From the NCBI RefSeq assembly GCF_011045125.1, contig NZ_JAAKZF010000013.1, forward strand, positions 48,942-112,941: a stretch of DNA of 64,000 nt, in the 5' to 3' direction. This stretch comes from Allomesorhizobium camelthorni (lineage in GTDB: Bacteria; Pseudomonadota; Alphaproteobacteria; Rhizobiales; Rhizobiaceae). A program made the position numbers and the translations under genes. The notes below the pieces were generated by a model. It saw only the letters and a list, made by a program, of their open reading frames with translations. It made no database searches and was not told the DNA's origin. The stretch's first letter is position 1. Each line of letters begins with the position of its first letter. Shown here piece after piece: positions 26,337 through 35,382 of the stretch.

Positions 26337-27617
26337 TCACTTCTTCTTTCGCTTCAGCTTGCCCAGAAGGTCTCCGAACGCGGCTTTCTTCCTGGCCTTG
26401 ATCTCGCTTCGCCCGGTCAGCACGTGGGCGATGTCGTTGATCGATGCGACGACCGGGTTCTTGGCGTCCATCTCCCCGAGCATGCGCCCGTTGTTGGAGG
26501 CGTTGCCGAACAGGAGCGGCTCGAACGGTATGACCGCCATCGGCGTCACGCCGAGCGGTTCAGCAAAGTCGGCTATCGAGATCTCAGGCCGCTTGGGGAC
26601 GCCCGCCTGATTGACGATCAGCTTCGGCGGCACATCGTTCGGCCTGATCTTCTTCAGCATGTCGACCAGGTTCTTGGCGTTGCGCAGATTGGCCAGTTCG
26701 GGCGTCACCGTGATGACGATCTCGTCGGCCTTCATCAGCGTGTTCTTGGTCCAGCCGGTCCAGACATGAGGCACGTCCAGCACCAGAAGCGGGGCGCTGC
26801 GCTGCGCCGTGTCGATGATCTGGGCAAAGGCGTCGATGTCGAAATCATAGACGCGGTCGAGCGTCGAGGGCGCCGCCAGCAGCGAGAGCCGCTCGGCGCA
26901 TTGCGCGAGCAGGCGATCGAGATAGACCTCGTCCATGCGCTCCGGCGAAAAAACGGCATCCGCTATGCCCTGGGCCGGATCCTGGTCAAAGTTGATGTTG
27001 GCAGTTCCGAAGGCCAGGTCCAGATCGGCTACGACGACCTCGGATGCGAAGAGGTTGGACATGGCCCAGGCGACGTTGTGGGCGATCGTCGACGAGCCGA
27101 CACCGCCCTTGGCGCCGATAAAGGCGATCGAGCGGCCGATCGGCTCGGCCTCGGGGTCGACAAAGATCGACGAGATGACGCTGACGATATCGGCCATCGA
27201 GATCGGCGCGACGACGTATTCGGAAATGCCGGTGCGGATCAGTTCGCGGTACAGCCCGACATCGTTGTAGTGACCGATGACGACGACCTTGGTCGACGGA
27301 TCGCAGTATTCTGACAATTGCCGAAGCCCGGCGAGCAGTTCCTTCGGCTCGCTGCGGGATTCCAGAATGATCAGGTTGGGCGTCGGGGCCGTCTGGTAAA
27401 ATTCGATCGCCGTCGCCAGGCCGCCCATATGGACCTTGAGATGCGCCTTCGACATGCGGCGATCCTCGCCGGCGCGCTCGATCGGGTTGGCGATGCCCTC
27501 GGTCTCGCAGAATGCCTGCACGGAGATGCGCGGAACCGGGCGCAATGCGTGCATGGCGGCGATGTCCTGCGCCGCGTCGCCGTTTTCGAGAGTGGAATCG
27601 TAGGCCAGATTGTTCAT
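26337..27617 (-). CDS. cpaE: Pilus assembly protein CpaE (TadZ), MinD/ParA-like
   Basis: Localisation factor of the pilus machine, 426 residues. An N-terminal receiver-like domain (about 60-180) without an obvious phosphorylated Asp site precedes a MinD/ParA ATPase domain. Its P-loop reads GAKGGVGSSTIAHNVAW: the signature Lys near the start is kept, but the lysine of GKT/GKS is Ser, as commonly seen in CpaE proteins, so ATP hydrolysis may be weak or absent. Lies between cpaD and cpaF with about 30-base gaps. Confidence 0.92.
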   Translation of the reverse strand: MNNLAYDSTLENGDAAQDIAAMHALRPVPRISVQAFCETEGIANPIERAGEDRRMSKAHLKVHMGGLATAIEFYQTAPTPNLIILESRSEPKELLAGLRQLSEYCDPSTKVVVIGHYNDVGLYRELIRTGISEYVVAPISMADIVSVISSIFVDPEAEPIGRSIAFIGAKGGVGSSTIAHNVAWAMSNLFASEVVVADLDLAFGTANINFDQDPAQGIADAVFSPERMDEVYLDRLLAQCAERLSLLAAPSTLDRVYDFDIDAFAQIIDTAQRSAPLLVLDVPHVWTGWTKNTLMKADEIVITVTPELANLRNAKNLVDMLKKIRPNDVPPKLIVNQAGVPKRPEISIADFAEPLGVTPMAVIPFEPLLFGNASNNGRMLGEMDAKNPVVASINDIAHVLTGRSEIKARKKAAFGDLLGKLKRKKK

Positions 27618-27647
27618 GTTTCACGCGCCCCCAAGGCTGCGACTGGA

Positions 27648-28382
27648 TCAGAATTCGATTTCCTGTGCCGGCACCGGAGCGAAGACATCGGCATTCCGGT
27701 AGCCGTCTATGACCCGCCCGCGCCTTTCGGCGTCAATGCTGCTCTGCTTGCGTGGTCCGAGCAGATCGGACGGATTGGCGATCTGGGCGGCCAGATTATT
27801 CTGATAGGAGCAGCCGAAATCGGCGTAATGCTTGTTTTCGGCGGTCTGCAGAAGGTCTTCCGGCCAGCGCCCGCATTTGCCGGTCTGCGCCTTCATGGCC
27901 GTGTAGGCGACTCGGATCGGAGCCGAGATTTCCGGTGTCGGCGCCTGATAAGAACTGATCAGGATGCGGCTTTCGGGAACGCCGCTCGATTTAGCCAGCT
28001 TGGCGAAGTCGTGGCCGGCATGCGAGGCGGCCACGTCGTTGGCCGCGCCGACAGGCACCAGGATGCTCAAGGCGGGAGCGGCGCTGCGGTCGTAATCGGC
28101 GAAGAACCCTTCCAGAGAGGCGCGCTGCCCCGCCGTCATGCCGCGGTCGCTGGGGGCAACCGGAAGGTCGATCACCTGATCCTTCTCGGCGATCACGATC
28201 GGATGGTTGGTGCGGTAGTCGTCTGGGATCGAGCCCACGACAACGCTGTCGCGCCCTGCGCATCCGGCAAGGAGCGCCAGTGCGGCGATGCCGAGAATGG
28301 AAACCGCCGGCCGGCTGATGCGCGTGGGGGAAACGCCCTTGCGCGCGGCGTTCGTCCGGTTCTTAAACGCTGCCTTAGACAT
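27648..28382 (-). CDS. cpaD: Pilus assembly lipoprotein CpaD
   Basis: Outer-membrane lipoprotein of 244 residues that supports the CpaC secretin. The signal peptide ends in the lipobox LALLAGC (Cys at about residue 41). The CpaD domain follows, with RTNHPIVIAEKDQVIDLPV and a C-terminal pair of cysteines (GKCGRWPEDLL and DFGCSYQNN). The ATG at 28382 has a GGGGAG six bases upstream; an alternative ATG at 28400 overlaps the cpaC stop (ATGA) but has no ribosome-binding site. Confidence 0.9.
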   Translation of the reverse strand: MSKAAFKNRTNAARKGVSPTRISRPAVSILGIAALALLAGCAGRDSVVVGSIPDDYRTNHPIVIAEKDQVIDLPVAPSDRGMTAGQRASLEGFFADYDRSAAPALSILVPVGAANDVAASHAGHDFAKLAKSSGVPESRILISSYQAPTPEISAPIRVAYTAMKAQTGKCGRWPEDLLQTAENKHYADFGCSYQNNLAAQIANPSDLLGPRKQSSIDAERRGRVIDGYRNADVFAPVPAQEIEF

Positions 28383-28396
28383 TGCCCGCTCCCCGC

Positions 28397-29974
28397 TCAT
28401 TTGTAGATGAAGCCGACCATGCCGTGGTAACGGCCATTCGGCTTGTCGGTCTGCATGGTGCCATAGACGCGGTTGACCTTGCCAAGGAACATCCCAGCCC
28501 CGTCGCTCGCGGCATTGAAATTGTCGTCCGGTTTGGTGAGCGCGTTGCGCGCAACCGGCTTGACCAGATAGGGCGTCACGATGATGACGAGCTCGGTTTC
28601 GTTGCGGACGAAATCGCGGCTGCGGAACAGTGTGCCCAGCACCGGGATCTTGGTCAGTCCGGGCAGACCGTTGACGGCCTGCCTGATGTCGTCGCGCACC
28701 AGGCCGGCGATCATCATGGAGCCGCCGGAAGGCAGTTCGACCGTGGTGTCGGCAAGACGCTTGCGGATGGACAGCATGTTCACCGTCAGGCCTCTGCCAC
28801 CGCTGGCGAAGGCCGGGGATTCGTTGGTGGGCTCCGAGACGGCCGTACGAACTTTCAGACTGATGCGCCCCGGCGAGAGAACCACCGGCATGAACTCGAG
28901 ACCGATGCCATATTCGATCTTCTCGTACCCGAGCTGCACATCACCATCGAGGTTTTCGTCGCTTCGTGCGCTGCTGACACTGTTCAGAACATTGAACTCG
29001 CCGCCGACCCGGAACGTGGCCTTTTCGCCCGACACCGCGGTCAAGGTGGGCTCCGCCAAGGTCTTCATGACGCCAGCCTGCTCCATGGCCTGGAAATAGG
29101 CGTCGATCATCGTGCTGCCGACGCTCGCTATAGAGGCTTGAGAGGGAACGACGCTGCCCAGCCCCAGCGCGTTCTCGCTGATCGCACCCCAGCTGATTCC
29201 GTTGGAGGCTCCCTCCGCCATCAAGCCGACATTGAGCTGCTTCATGACGTTGCGGCTGATCTCGGCCACTGTCACCTTCAGAGTGACCTGATCCTCGCCG
29301 ATAATCTGGAGAAGATTGACGATCTGGCTGACACGCCGTTCCTGATCGGGATTGTCGATGTCGACACCGCCGTCGCTGGAGCCGCCCGACGCGGTCTGCG
29401 AATACTGGCCGGTTGTCGCTTCACCGCCACTGACAAAGATGTTGGCAAGCTCGGCTGCGCGTTTCGCATCCAGTGGCGTGTCCACGGTGCCGGTGAGGAC
29501 CACGTTGTCGTTGATGAGTTCGACCGTGATGTCCGAATTGGGGATGAACCGCTGAATATAATCCTCCAGGCCGGCGACATCGCGCTCGACAGCGAGGTCG
29601 AGGCTGACGATCTGCTCGCCATTCGGCCCGAAGACGAAGATGTTGGTCTGACCGACGGCCTTTCCGAACAGGTAGATGCGCCGCGCCGTGCGCGTGACCG
29701 CGTCGGCGACCGCCGGGTTGGCGACGAGAATATCGTAGGCGTCGCTGGGCAGGTCGATCACGATCGATTTGTTGAGCCCGAGCTTCACGCGCTGGCCCGC
29801 GGCGGACGCAGACCCGATTTGCGCAAGGTTCTCAGCCGCCTGGACACCGGTGAGGCTTTCGAGGCTGGTTCCCGCAAGCAGGACCGCGCAGGTGGCGGCG
29901 AATGTCGCGACAGAGCGGGCGATCTTGCGGGCGTGCCGGGCAGACATGGCGTGTGATTTTGCGGCCGTTGTCAT
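28397..29974 (-). CDS. cpaC: Pilus secretin CpaC (RcpA)
   Basis: Outer-membrane channel subunit of 525 residues through which the pilus emerges. A signal peptide (SVATFAATCAVLLAGTSLES region), the pilus N-terminal domain (VKLGLNKSIVIDLPSDAYDI), a BON-like domain (VELINDNVVLTGTVDTPLDA) and the secretin domain (NVMKQLNVGLMAEG through to ETELVIIVTPYLVKPV) are present in order. The ATG overlaps the cpaB stop by four bases, so the two are coupled. Confidence 0.95.
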   Translation of the reverse strand: MTTAAKSHAMSARHARKIARSVATFAATCAVLLAGTSLESLTGVQAAENLAQIGSASAAGQRVKLGLNKSIVIDLPSDAYDILVANPAVADAVTRTARRIYLFGKAVGQTNIFVFGPNGEQIVSLDLAVERDVAGLEDYIQRFIPNSDITVELINDNVVLTGTVDTPLDAKRAAELANIFVSGGEATTGQYSQTASGGSSDGGVDIDNPDQERRVSQIVNLLQIIGEDQVTLKVTVAEISRNVMKQLNVGLMAEGASNGISWGAISENALGLGSVVPSQASIASVGSTMIDAYFQAMEQAGVMKTLAEPTLTAVSGEKATFRVGGEFNVLNSVSSARSDENLDGDVQLGYEKIEYGIGLEFMPVVLSPGRISLKVRTAVSEPTNESPAFASGGRGLTVNMLSIRKRLADTTVELPSGGSMMIAGLVRDDIRQAVNGLPGLTKIPVLGTLFRSRDFVRNETELVIIVTPYLVKPVARNALTKPDDNFNAASDGAGMFLGKVNRVYGTMQTDKPNGRYHGMVGFIYK

Positions 29975-30783
29975 TTCCTGGCTCCCACTTCGGAAACTTC
30001 ACCCGATTTGATCAGTCGGACCGTGCCGCGCCGGCCGTTGCCGGAGACGAGATAGTCGGCCTCGGCTTGCGGCTCTTCCTGCGCGTCCGCGACCGACCGC
30101 AGTGCGAGCGTGAGGCGATCGGCCATCTGCTGCGCCACGGTGATGATCTCGGCCTGCTGGGGAGTGAGCTCCAGGGTCGCCGTCTCGCCGACCTTGACGC
30201 GGCGGCCCTCCTCGTCCTCCTGGATGGCCTGGTCGATCGCCAGCACTTTGATGTTTTGCAGGATGGTTTCGGTGATGAAGCCGCCGCCGGCATTGGCCGT
30301 GTCGGAGCGGCGCGTCATGATGACGTCGACAAAATCGTTGGGAAGGATGAAGCCGCCGGCCGAGGTGTCGGCGGCGATCTGGGTGGCGACGGCGCGCGAT
30401 CCCGAGGGTAGGATCGACGACATGAAGCTCTGACCTTCGCCGACCAGCTTGGAGCGGCGCAACGGCTCGCCGCCATACATAGCGAGGCGGGCGATCGAGC
30501 CTTTCAGCTTTTCCGTCGCATCGGGCTCGGCCGACCGGGTGATGAAGTGCTCCGTGACTGCGTCAGACGGCCAGGCCTGCCAGGACAGTTGGTCACCAAC
30601 GGGAGCGCCCATCGGCACGTCGCCGGAAAGCACCAGCACTTCCGTGGTCTCGATTGACGGCTGTTGTGGGCCGGCCTCGACGATGATTTCTGCCGGAGGC
30701 GCCGACATGTTCTTCGCCACGTAGCCGGCGCCGCCCGCCGCAGCCACGGCTACGCCCAAAATGATCAATCTCGATGCAGCCAT
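29971..30783 (-). CDS. cpaB: Pilus assembly protein CpaB (RcpC)
   Basis: A 270-residue protein with an N-terminal membrane helix (RLIILGVAVAAAGGAGYVAK) and a periplasmic SAF/RcpC domain (VLVLSGDVPMGAPVGDQLSW, GFILPNDFVDVIMTRRSD). It is thought to stabilise the secretin at the peptidoglycan. First gene of the cpaB-C-D-E-F-tadB-tadC operon; a CtrA-like site lies about 95 bases upstream. Confidence 0.93.
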   Translation of the reverse strand: MAASRLIILGVAVAAAGGAGYVAKNMSAPPAEIIVEAGPQQPSIETTEVLVLSGDVPMGAPVGDQLSWQAWPSDAVTEHFITRSAEPDATEKLKGSIARLAMYGGEPLRRSKLVGEGQSFMSSILPSGSRAVATQIAADTSAGGFILPNDFVDVIMTRRSDTANAGGGFITETILQNIKVLAIDQAIQEDEEGRRVKVGETATLELTPQQAEIITVAQQMADRLTLALRSVADAQEEPQAEADYLVSGNGRRGTVRLIKSGEVSEVGARK

Positions 30784-30877
30784 TTGTCCCAGCCCGCCCT
30801 TGGCAACTCATCTAGTCGAGCCGGACATTGCATCGCCAATCGTCAAATTACGGTTAATGCAATGCTTACGATCGTGA

Positions 30878-30892
30878 TTAATTTAAGGTTTA
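30878..30892. promoter_or_regulatory. CtrA-like binding site upstream of cpaB
   Basis: TTAATTTAAGGTTTA is TTAA-N7-TTTA, one mismatch from the CtrA pattern. It lies 95-109 bases ahead of cpaB in an AT-rich stretch that contrasts with the GC-rich surroundings. A weaker TTAATGCAATGCTTA is at 30854-30868. Confidence 0.42.
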
Positions 30893-30924
30893 CTCAAATG
30901 CCGCCAAACCCATGCCGGCAAACG

Positions 30925-30950
30925 AAAAACGGGCGGCCAGGCCGCCCGTT
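30925..30950 (-). terminator. Rho-independent terminator downstream of cpaA
   Basis: Perfect 10-base stem AACGGGCGGC / GCCGCCCGTT around a 3-base loop; on the minus strand it is followed by a run of Ts. It lies 20 bases after the cpaA stop and separates cpaA from cpaB. Confidence 0.85.
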
Positions 30951-30969
30951 GCGAATGGGTTGACCGGCG

Positions 30970-31491
30970 TCAGTTCGCCGAAAGCCGCTCCAGCGCCCAG
31001 ACGACCAGCGGCGAATCGGGATAGGCGACGAGCCCGCCGAGGCCGAGCGCGATACCATAGGGAATGCCGACGGCGTCGTCTGCGAAATGGCGCAGGAACA
31101 TGTTGCGGCTGGTGAATACGGCAAGCGCCGAGTTGCGGTAGGCCAATATGGCGACGGTGAGGACGCCACCCAGGAAAGCCGAGATCACCAGATACTCGAC
31201 GAGATGGACGTTGAAGCCGAGAAACAGCGCGGTGGCGGACATGAGCTTGGCGTCGCCGCCGCCCATGCCGCCGAGGGCGAAGAGCCCGAACGTCACCAGA
31301 AGCACGAGACCGCCGGCGGCGAAGTGCCAGCCGTATGCCGCCCAATCCATGCCGGTGAAAGGCGCGACCAGCGCAAACGTGGCCACGAGCACGACCGCCA
31401 CGCGGTTGGCGATGGTCATCGACAGCATGTCGGAAACAGCCGCGAAGACCATGCAGAAGGGGAAGACTACGAATATCAGTGCTTCGAGCAT
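30970..31491 (-). CDS. cpaA: Prepilin peptidase CpaA (A24 family)
   Basis: Membrane aspartyl protease of 173 residues that trims Flp-type prepilin. The two catalytic aspartates are seen: AAVSDMLSMTIANRV near residue 21 and the GxGD motif GGMGGGDAKLMSA near 79. Five or six membrane segments; no N-methylation domain, as in other short TadV/CpaA proteases. Lies downstream of the pilin gene, with a terminator between the two, so its expression may be lower than that of pilin. Confidence 0.92.
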   Translation of the reverse strand: MLEALIFVVFPFCMVFAAVSDMLSMTIANRVAVVLVATFALVAPFTGMDWAAYGWHFAAGGLVLLVTFGLFALGGMGGGDAKLMSATALFLGFNVHLVEYLVISAFLGGVLTVAILAYRNSALAVFTSRNMFLRHFADDAVGIPYGIALGLGGLVAYPDSPLVVWALERLSAN

Positions 31492-31559
31492 GACCTGTTC
31501 CAGATGAGCGGCGCCTTTGCGTTGCCGAAGGGCGTCAGCGGAAAGGCATTGTCAAAGTC

Positions 31560-31589
31560 AAAAGGCCGCCCTGTTGGGAGCGGCCTTTT
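31560..31589 (-). terminator. Terminator between the pilin gene and cpaA
   Basis: The stem AAAAGGCCGC / GCGGCCTTTT with a 10-base loop lies 33 bases after the pilin stop on the minus strand; downstream is GACTTTGAC. Likely a partial terminator that sets a high pilin-to-peptidase ratio. Confidence 0.75.
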
Positions 31590-31621
31590 GTATGCAGCGA
31601 TAAGGCTTGCAGCCCCGTCGA

Positions 31622-31795
31622 TCAGTTGGCCTCGTTGAGCGAAGTGGCGATCTTGTTGAACTTGGTGCTCAGCGAATTGCCGACCGCGCCGGCGCCGACC
31701 AGGATGGCGAGGGCAATAAGAGCGGCGATCAGACCGTATTCGATTGCGGTCGCGCCGGATTCGTCCTTCACAAAACGTGCAACGAGTTTAGACAT
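31622..31795 (-). CDS. pilA: Flp/Fap-type major pilin subunit
   Basis: A 57-residue prepilin, found by reading the minus strand. The leader MSKLVARFVKDESG is followed by the type IVb processing site G|ATAIEYGLIAALIALAI, with the conserved Glu and Tyr at positions 5 and 6 of the mature protein, then a hydrophobic helix and a short polar tail ending NEAN. A strong AAGGAG lies seven bases ahead of the ATG. It is the filament subunit of the Tad pilus; CpaA would process it. Confidence 0.95.
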   Translation of the reverse strand: MSKLVARFVKDESGATAIEYGLIAALIALAILVGAGAVGNSLSTKFNKIATSLNEAN

Positions 31796-32151
31796 TGGAG
31801 AGCTCCTTACTCCACGTGTTACAGCACTTCCGTCAACTTTTTTGTGGGGGTTGATCGGATGACCGGAAACTACAAGCGAGCTCTTTCGATCGGCTTAACA
31901 AACAGCCTTACCGAATTCTTTCAGCCGCCTGCCGCCGCTTTTGGTTAACCGCCGGCTAAACTTCGACGGGGTCTTTGAAACCGGGCGAATTGCTGGAGTG
32001 GCTGCCTCCGGCAGGCTTTCACACGCTCTTAATTAGATGGCCGCCGCCGACCATCCCGACCGCTCCGGGTAGCGGCCCTGCAACGCTTAACCGTTGGTTC
32101 ACCAATATCGTTCATCTTCCATTGAACACTTCCCTCGCCCGGAGAGCCCCC
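31796..32151. promoter_or_regulatory. Divergent control region between pilin and the CpaC-N-like gene
   Basis: This 356-base gap holds no convincing gene. It contains the pilin ribosome-binding site (AAGGAG on the minus strand) and two CtrA-like sites: TTAACCGCCGGCTAA at 31945-31959 and TTAACCGTTGGTTCA at 32087-32101, each one mismatch from TTAA-N7-TTAA. I could not fix a clear -35/-10 pair. Confidence 0.5.
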
Positions 32152-32577
32152 ATGGCCGCGTTGAGATCTTTCCTTCGCATTGCTGGAGCAGCCGCGCTCA
32201 TCGCCGCGTCCACGCTTGCCGCGCATTCGGGCGCCGGCATCGAGGTGGTCATGAACCAGGCCAAGATCGTCAAGCTTTCGCGCGCCGCAGACACGATCGT
32301 GATCGGCAATCCGGCAATCGCCGACGCCGCTGTGCAGGACGGCACGACGATCGTGCTGACCGGCAAAGGCTTCGGCGTGACCAATCTCGTCGTGCTCGAC
32401 GAAGCGGGCGCACCGATCGTCGACGAACAGGTGACGGTGACGCGGCAGACGACTTCGTCTGTGCGGATCTATCGCCGCGCCAATCTGCAGACATTGTCCT
32501 GCACGCCCTATTGCGAGAACTCCTACAAGACCGATGCCGAACGCATATCGGACATGGCGCTGGGCGCGAGCCAATAG
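32152..32577 (+). CDS. Pilus assembly N-terminal-domain protein (CpaC N-domain only)
   Basis: A 141-residue exported protein: signal peptide to about residue 25 (AAALIAASTLAAHSGAG), then a domain matching the N-terminal domain of CpaC secretins (VVMNQAKIVKLSRAADTIVI, GNPAIADAAVQDG, VTNLVVLDEAGAPI) and a short tail with a cysteine pair (SCTPYC). It has no secretin domain. Its likely partner is the CpaC ring or the two TadE-like proteins encoded downstream. ATG at 32152 preceded by GGAGAG. Confidence 0.85.
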   Translation: MAALRSFLRIAGAAALIAASTLAAHSGAGIEVVMNQAKIVKLSRAADTIVIGNPAIADAAVQDGTTIVLTGKGFGVTNLVVLDEAGAPIVDEQVTVTRQTTSSVRIYRRANLQTLSCTPYCENSYKTDAERISDMALGASQ

Positions 32578-32726
32578 CGGCGGCCAGCCCGTCGGGCAGC
32601 GGCGCGCCAGGCATGGTAACTGCAGGGTAAAATCGGACGCGCCAATTCTAGCGACCATCAAAACCAGACTTCAACCGGTTCAGTCTAATGTCCGGGCGCG
32701 ATGACATTGGATCGGCGGGAACCGAA

Positions 32727-33320
32727 ATGATTGCCAGACCCAATACGGATAGTGGAAGCCCGCAAAGGCGGCGGCGGAGCATTCTGTCGCGGTTCGTGCG
32801 CGATCGAAGCGGCGCCACCGCGATCGAGTTCACGGTATTGGCGTTGCCGTTCTCGCTGCTGGTCTTCGCGATCCTCGAGAGCTGCATCTCGTTTGCCGGA
32901 CAGCAGGTGATGTCCAACGCTGCGGACGACATTGCGCGGCAGTTGCGGACCGGGCAGCTCAAGGCCAGCGACCCGACGTTCACCCACAAGTTTCTCAAGG
33001 ACAAGATCTGCGAAAAGCTGGAGATTATGGTCGCCGACGGCTGCATCGACCGCCTGCACGTCGATCTCAGAAGCTTCGACACGTTCGAGGAAGCCGCCGC
33101 CCTGCGTATCATTTACGAGGGCAGCGGCAAGGACAAAACGCTTGCGACGTCCAACTTCACCTTCGACCCCGGTCCGTCGCTGTCCAAGAACGTCCTGCGG
33201 GTATTCTACGAATGGCCGGTCATCACCGATTTCATGCGCGCTTCGATGTCCAATCTGCAGGGCGGCAAGACACTGCATTTCGCTACCGTGACCTGGCAGA
33301 ACGAGCCGTTCGACGACTGA
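32727..33320 (+). CDS. TadE-like minor pseudopilin
   Basis: A 197-residue protein with a TadE-type membrane anchor: basic region, then SGATAIEFTVLALPFSLLVF (about residues 30-50) that resembles a prepilin processing site with the conserved Glu. The rest is periplasmic and has two cysteines (KDKICEKL and DGCIDRL). TadE proteins act in pilus assembly after cleavage by CpaA. The ATG at 32727 has GGGA upstream; a start at 32688 would add 13 residues. Confidence 0.85.
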   Translation: MIARPNTDSGSPQRRRRSILSRFVRDRSGATAIEFTVLALPFSLLVFAILESCISFAGQQVMSNAADDIARQLRTGQLKASDPTFTHKFLKDKICEKLEIMVADGCIDRLHVDLRSFDTFEEAAALRIIYEGSGKDKTLATSNFTFDPGPSLSKNVLRVFYEWPVITDFMRASMSNLQGGKTLHFATVTWQNEPFDD

Positions 33321-33350
33321 GGCGCTCTAAACCACGGAAGGTCCAAGGAA

Positions 33351-33968
33351 ATGTCTGTTCGTGCGGGGGCACAAACTGCGATATCGAGGCTGACGGCAGG
33401 ATTTGCCAGGCTGATCCCGGACCGGCGCGGCGTCGCCGCGGTGGAATTTGCGCTGATCGTGCCTCTGCTCTTGTCCATGTATTTCGTGACCATGGAGGTC
33501 GGGCAAGGCATCGAGGCCAACCGGAAGGTCAGCCGCATCGGCAGCATGGTGGCGGACCTGATCACCCAGCAGCCGGAGATCACGCCGGCCGAACTCGCAG
33601 CAATCCTGAAGATCGGCGAGTCCATTCTGCAGCCTTACAACCGCTCCGCGCCCAAGATCGTCGTGACGGCGATCGATATCACGACGGGTTCGGAGGTCAA
33701 GGTCGCCTGGTCGGGCAAGCTCGAGGGCGGCGTTTACAGCAAGGACGCCACGGCGGGAACGCTGACAACCGTGCCGGCGACGCTCAAGATACCCGGCACC
33801 TTCCTGATCCGTGTCGACAGCTACCTGAACTACGAGCCGCTCATCACCTGGTCGCCAGGCGCCAAGTCGACGCTCGGCCTCCTTTCCGCGTTCGACAACA
33901 TCTCGATGAAGGAAACCTACTATTTGCGGCCGCGCATGAGCCAGACCGTCAAATGCGAGACCTGCTGA
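33351..33968 (+). CDS. TadE-like minor pseudopilin (second copy)
   Basis: A 205-residue relative of the preceding protein: [20 protein letters not shown] near residues 24-43 is the pseudopilin-like segment, followed by a beta-rich periplasmic part and a C-terminal CETC pair. The large von Willebrand-type TadG that often completes this block is not present; deoB follows instead after 172 bases. Same orientation as the CpaC-N-like and first TadE-like genes, so the three are probably one operon. Confidence 0.85.
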   Translation: MSVRAGAQTAISRLTAGFARLIPDRRGVAAVEFALIVPLLLSMYFVTMEVGQGIEANRKVSRIGSMVADLITQQPEITPAELAAILKIGESILQPYNRSAPKIVVTAIDITTGSEVKVAWSGKLEGGVYSKDATAGTLTTVPATLKIPGTFLIRVDSYLNYEPLITWSPGAKSTLGLLSAFDNISMKETYYLRPRMSQTVKCETC

Positions 33969-34140
33969 GCGATCCTTCCACAACTCCAGCGTGCGCCTGG
34001 CGCAGCTTTCTGATGAGCGACCTTTAGCTTTTTGGCAGGAGCTTGCGCCGGCCGGTTCCGGCGCTTGCGGCGGCGAATTGCCAAGGCCTCTCCCGGACCT
34101 TATGTCTGGGATGACCATCCGCAGCGAGAACCGATACTTC

Positions 34141-35382
34141 ATGGCCCGCGCATTCCTGTTCGTCCTCGATTCATTCGGCATTGGCGGCGCAGCCGACGCC
34201 GAGCGCTTCGGCGATTCCGGGTCGAACACGTTCGGCCACATCGCCGAAGCCTGCGCGGCAGGAAAAGCCAACAGAGAGGGATTGCGGCAGGGGGCGCTCA
34301 AAGTCCCGAACTTGCTGGCGCTGGGGCTCGGGCGAGCCGGGGCGCTGGCGACCGGCTTCTCCTTCGGCCAGGACGCACCGCGGCTCATGCCTTACTCCTT
34401 CCACGGCGCGGCCGACGAGGTGTCGAGCGGCAAGGACACGCCCTCCGGCCACTGGGAAATCGCGGCGGTGCCGGTTCCGTTCGAATGGGGATATTTCCCG
34501 CACACCGAACCGACCTTCCCCGCTGAGCTGACGGAGGCGATCATCAAGGAGGGCAATATTCCGGGTATTTTCGGCAATTGCCACGCCTCGGGAACGGAAA
34601 TCATCGCCAAACTCGGCGAGGAGCACATCAGGAGTGGCAAGCCGATCTGCTACACATCGGCGGATTCGGTCATCCAGATCGCCGCGCATGAGAGCCATTT
34701 CGGGCTCGAACGCCTCTATGAGCTTTGCAAGACAGTACGAAAGCTGGTCGATCCGCTCAATATCGGGCGGGTTATCGCGCGGCCCTTCGTCGGCGAGAGC
34801 CCGACGGATTTCGAGCGCACGGCCAACCGGTGCGACTTCGCCGTACCGCCGCCGGAGCCGACGCTACTCGACAGGCTGGTCGAACGCGGCAGCCGCGTCA
34901 TCGGCATGGGCAAGATAGGCGACATCTTCGCGCATCGCGGCGTGTCGGAAGTGCGCAAGGCGGCCGGCAACATGGCGCTGTTCGAAAAGACGCTTGTCGC
35001 CATGGACGACGCCCGCGACGGCGACCTGGTGTTCGCCAATTTCGTCGATTTCGACACGCTGTACGGCCACCGGCGCGATATTGCCGGCTATGCGGCGGCG
35101 CTCGAGGAGTTCGACCGCCGTCTGCCGGAGGCGCTGGCGCGGCTGAAAAATGGCGACCTGCTGCTTTTGACCGCCGATCATGGCTGCGACCCCTCCTGGC
35201 GCGGCAGCGACCATACGCGCGAGCGCGCTCCGATCATCGGCGTGATCCCAGGGCGTTCCGGCGGGTCAGTCGGCCTCAGGAACACCTTCGCCGACATGGG
35301 CGAGACGGTCGCCGAGCATCTCGGCCTTTCGCCCGGCCGCCACGGTGTGTCCTTTTACAAAACGATTTCCGCGCATGCCTGA
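34141..35382 (+). CDS. deoB: Phosphopentomutase
   Basis: Interconverts ribose 1-phosphate and ribose 5-phosphate (and the deoxy forms) in nucleoside salvage; 413 residues. It belongs to the alkaline phosphatase superfamily with two metals: [19 protein letters not shown] at the N-terminus, [10 protein letters not shown] with the phosphorylated Thr, [14 protein letters not shown] and [20 protein letters not shown]. The ATG at 34141 is the conserved start; in-frame codons upstream have no support. The last 8 bases overlap mutM. Confidence 0.95.
   Translation: MARAFLFVLDSFGIGGAADAERFGDSGSNTFGHIAEACAAGKANREGLRQGALKVPNLLALGLGRAGALATGFSFGQDAPRLMPYSFHGAADEVSSGKDTPSGHWEIAAVPVPFEWGYFPHTEPTFPAELTEAIIKEGNIPGIFGNCHASGTEIIAKLGEEHIRSGKPICYTSADSVIQIAAHESHFGLERLYELCKTVRKLVDPLNIGRVIARPFVGESPTDFERTANRCDFAVPPPEPTLLDRLVERGSRVIGMGKIGDIFAHRGVSEVRKAAGNMALFEKTLVAMDDARDGDLVFANFVDFDTLYGHRRDIAGYAAALEEFDRRLPEALARLKNGDLLLLTADHGCDPSWRGSDHTRERAPIIGVIPGRSGGSVGLRNTFADMGETVAEHLGLSPGRHGVSFYKTISAHA

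Noticed and set aside
28382..29956. Plus-strand open frame of 524 codons opposite cpaC
   Set aside because: Asp/Arg/His-rich antisense product without any domain, against a clear secretin on the minus strand.
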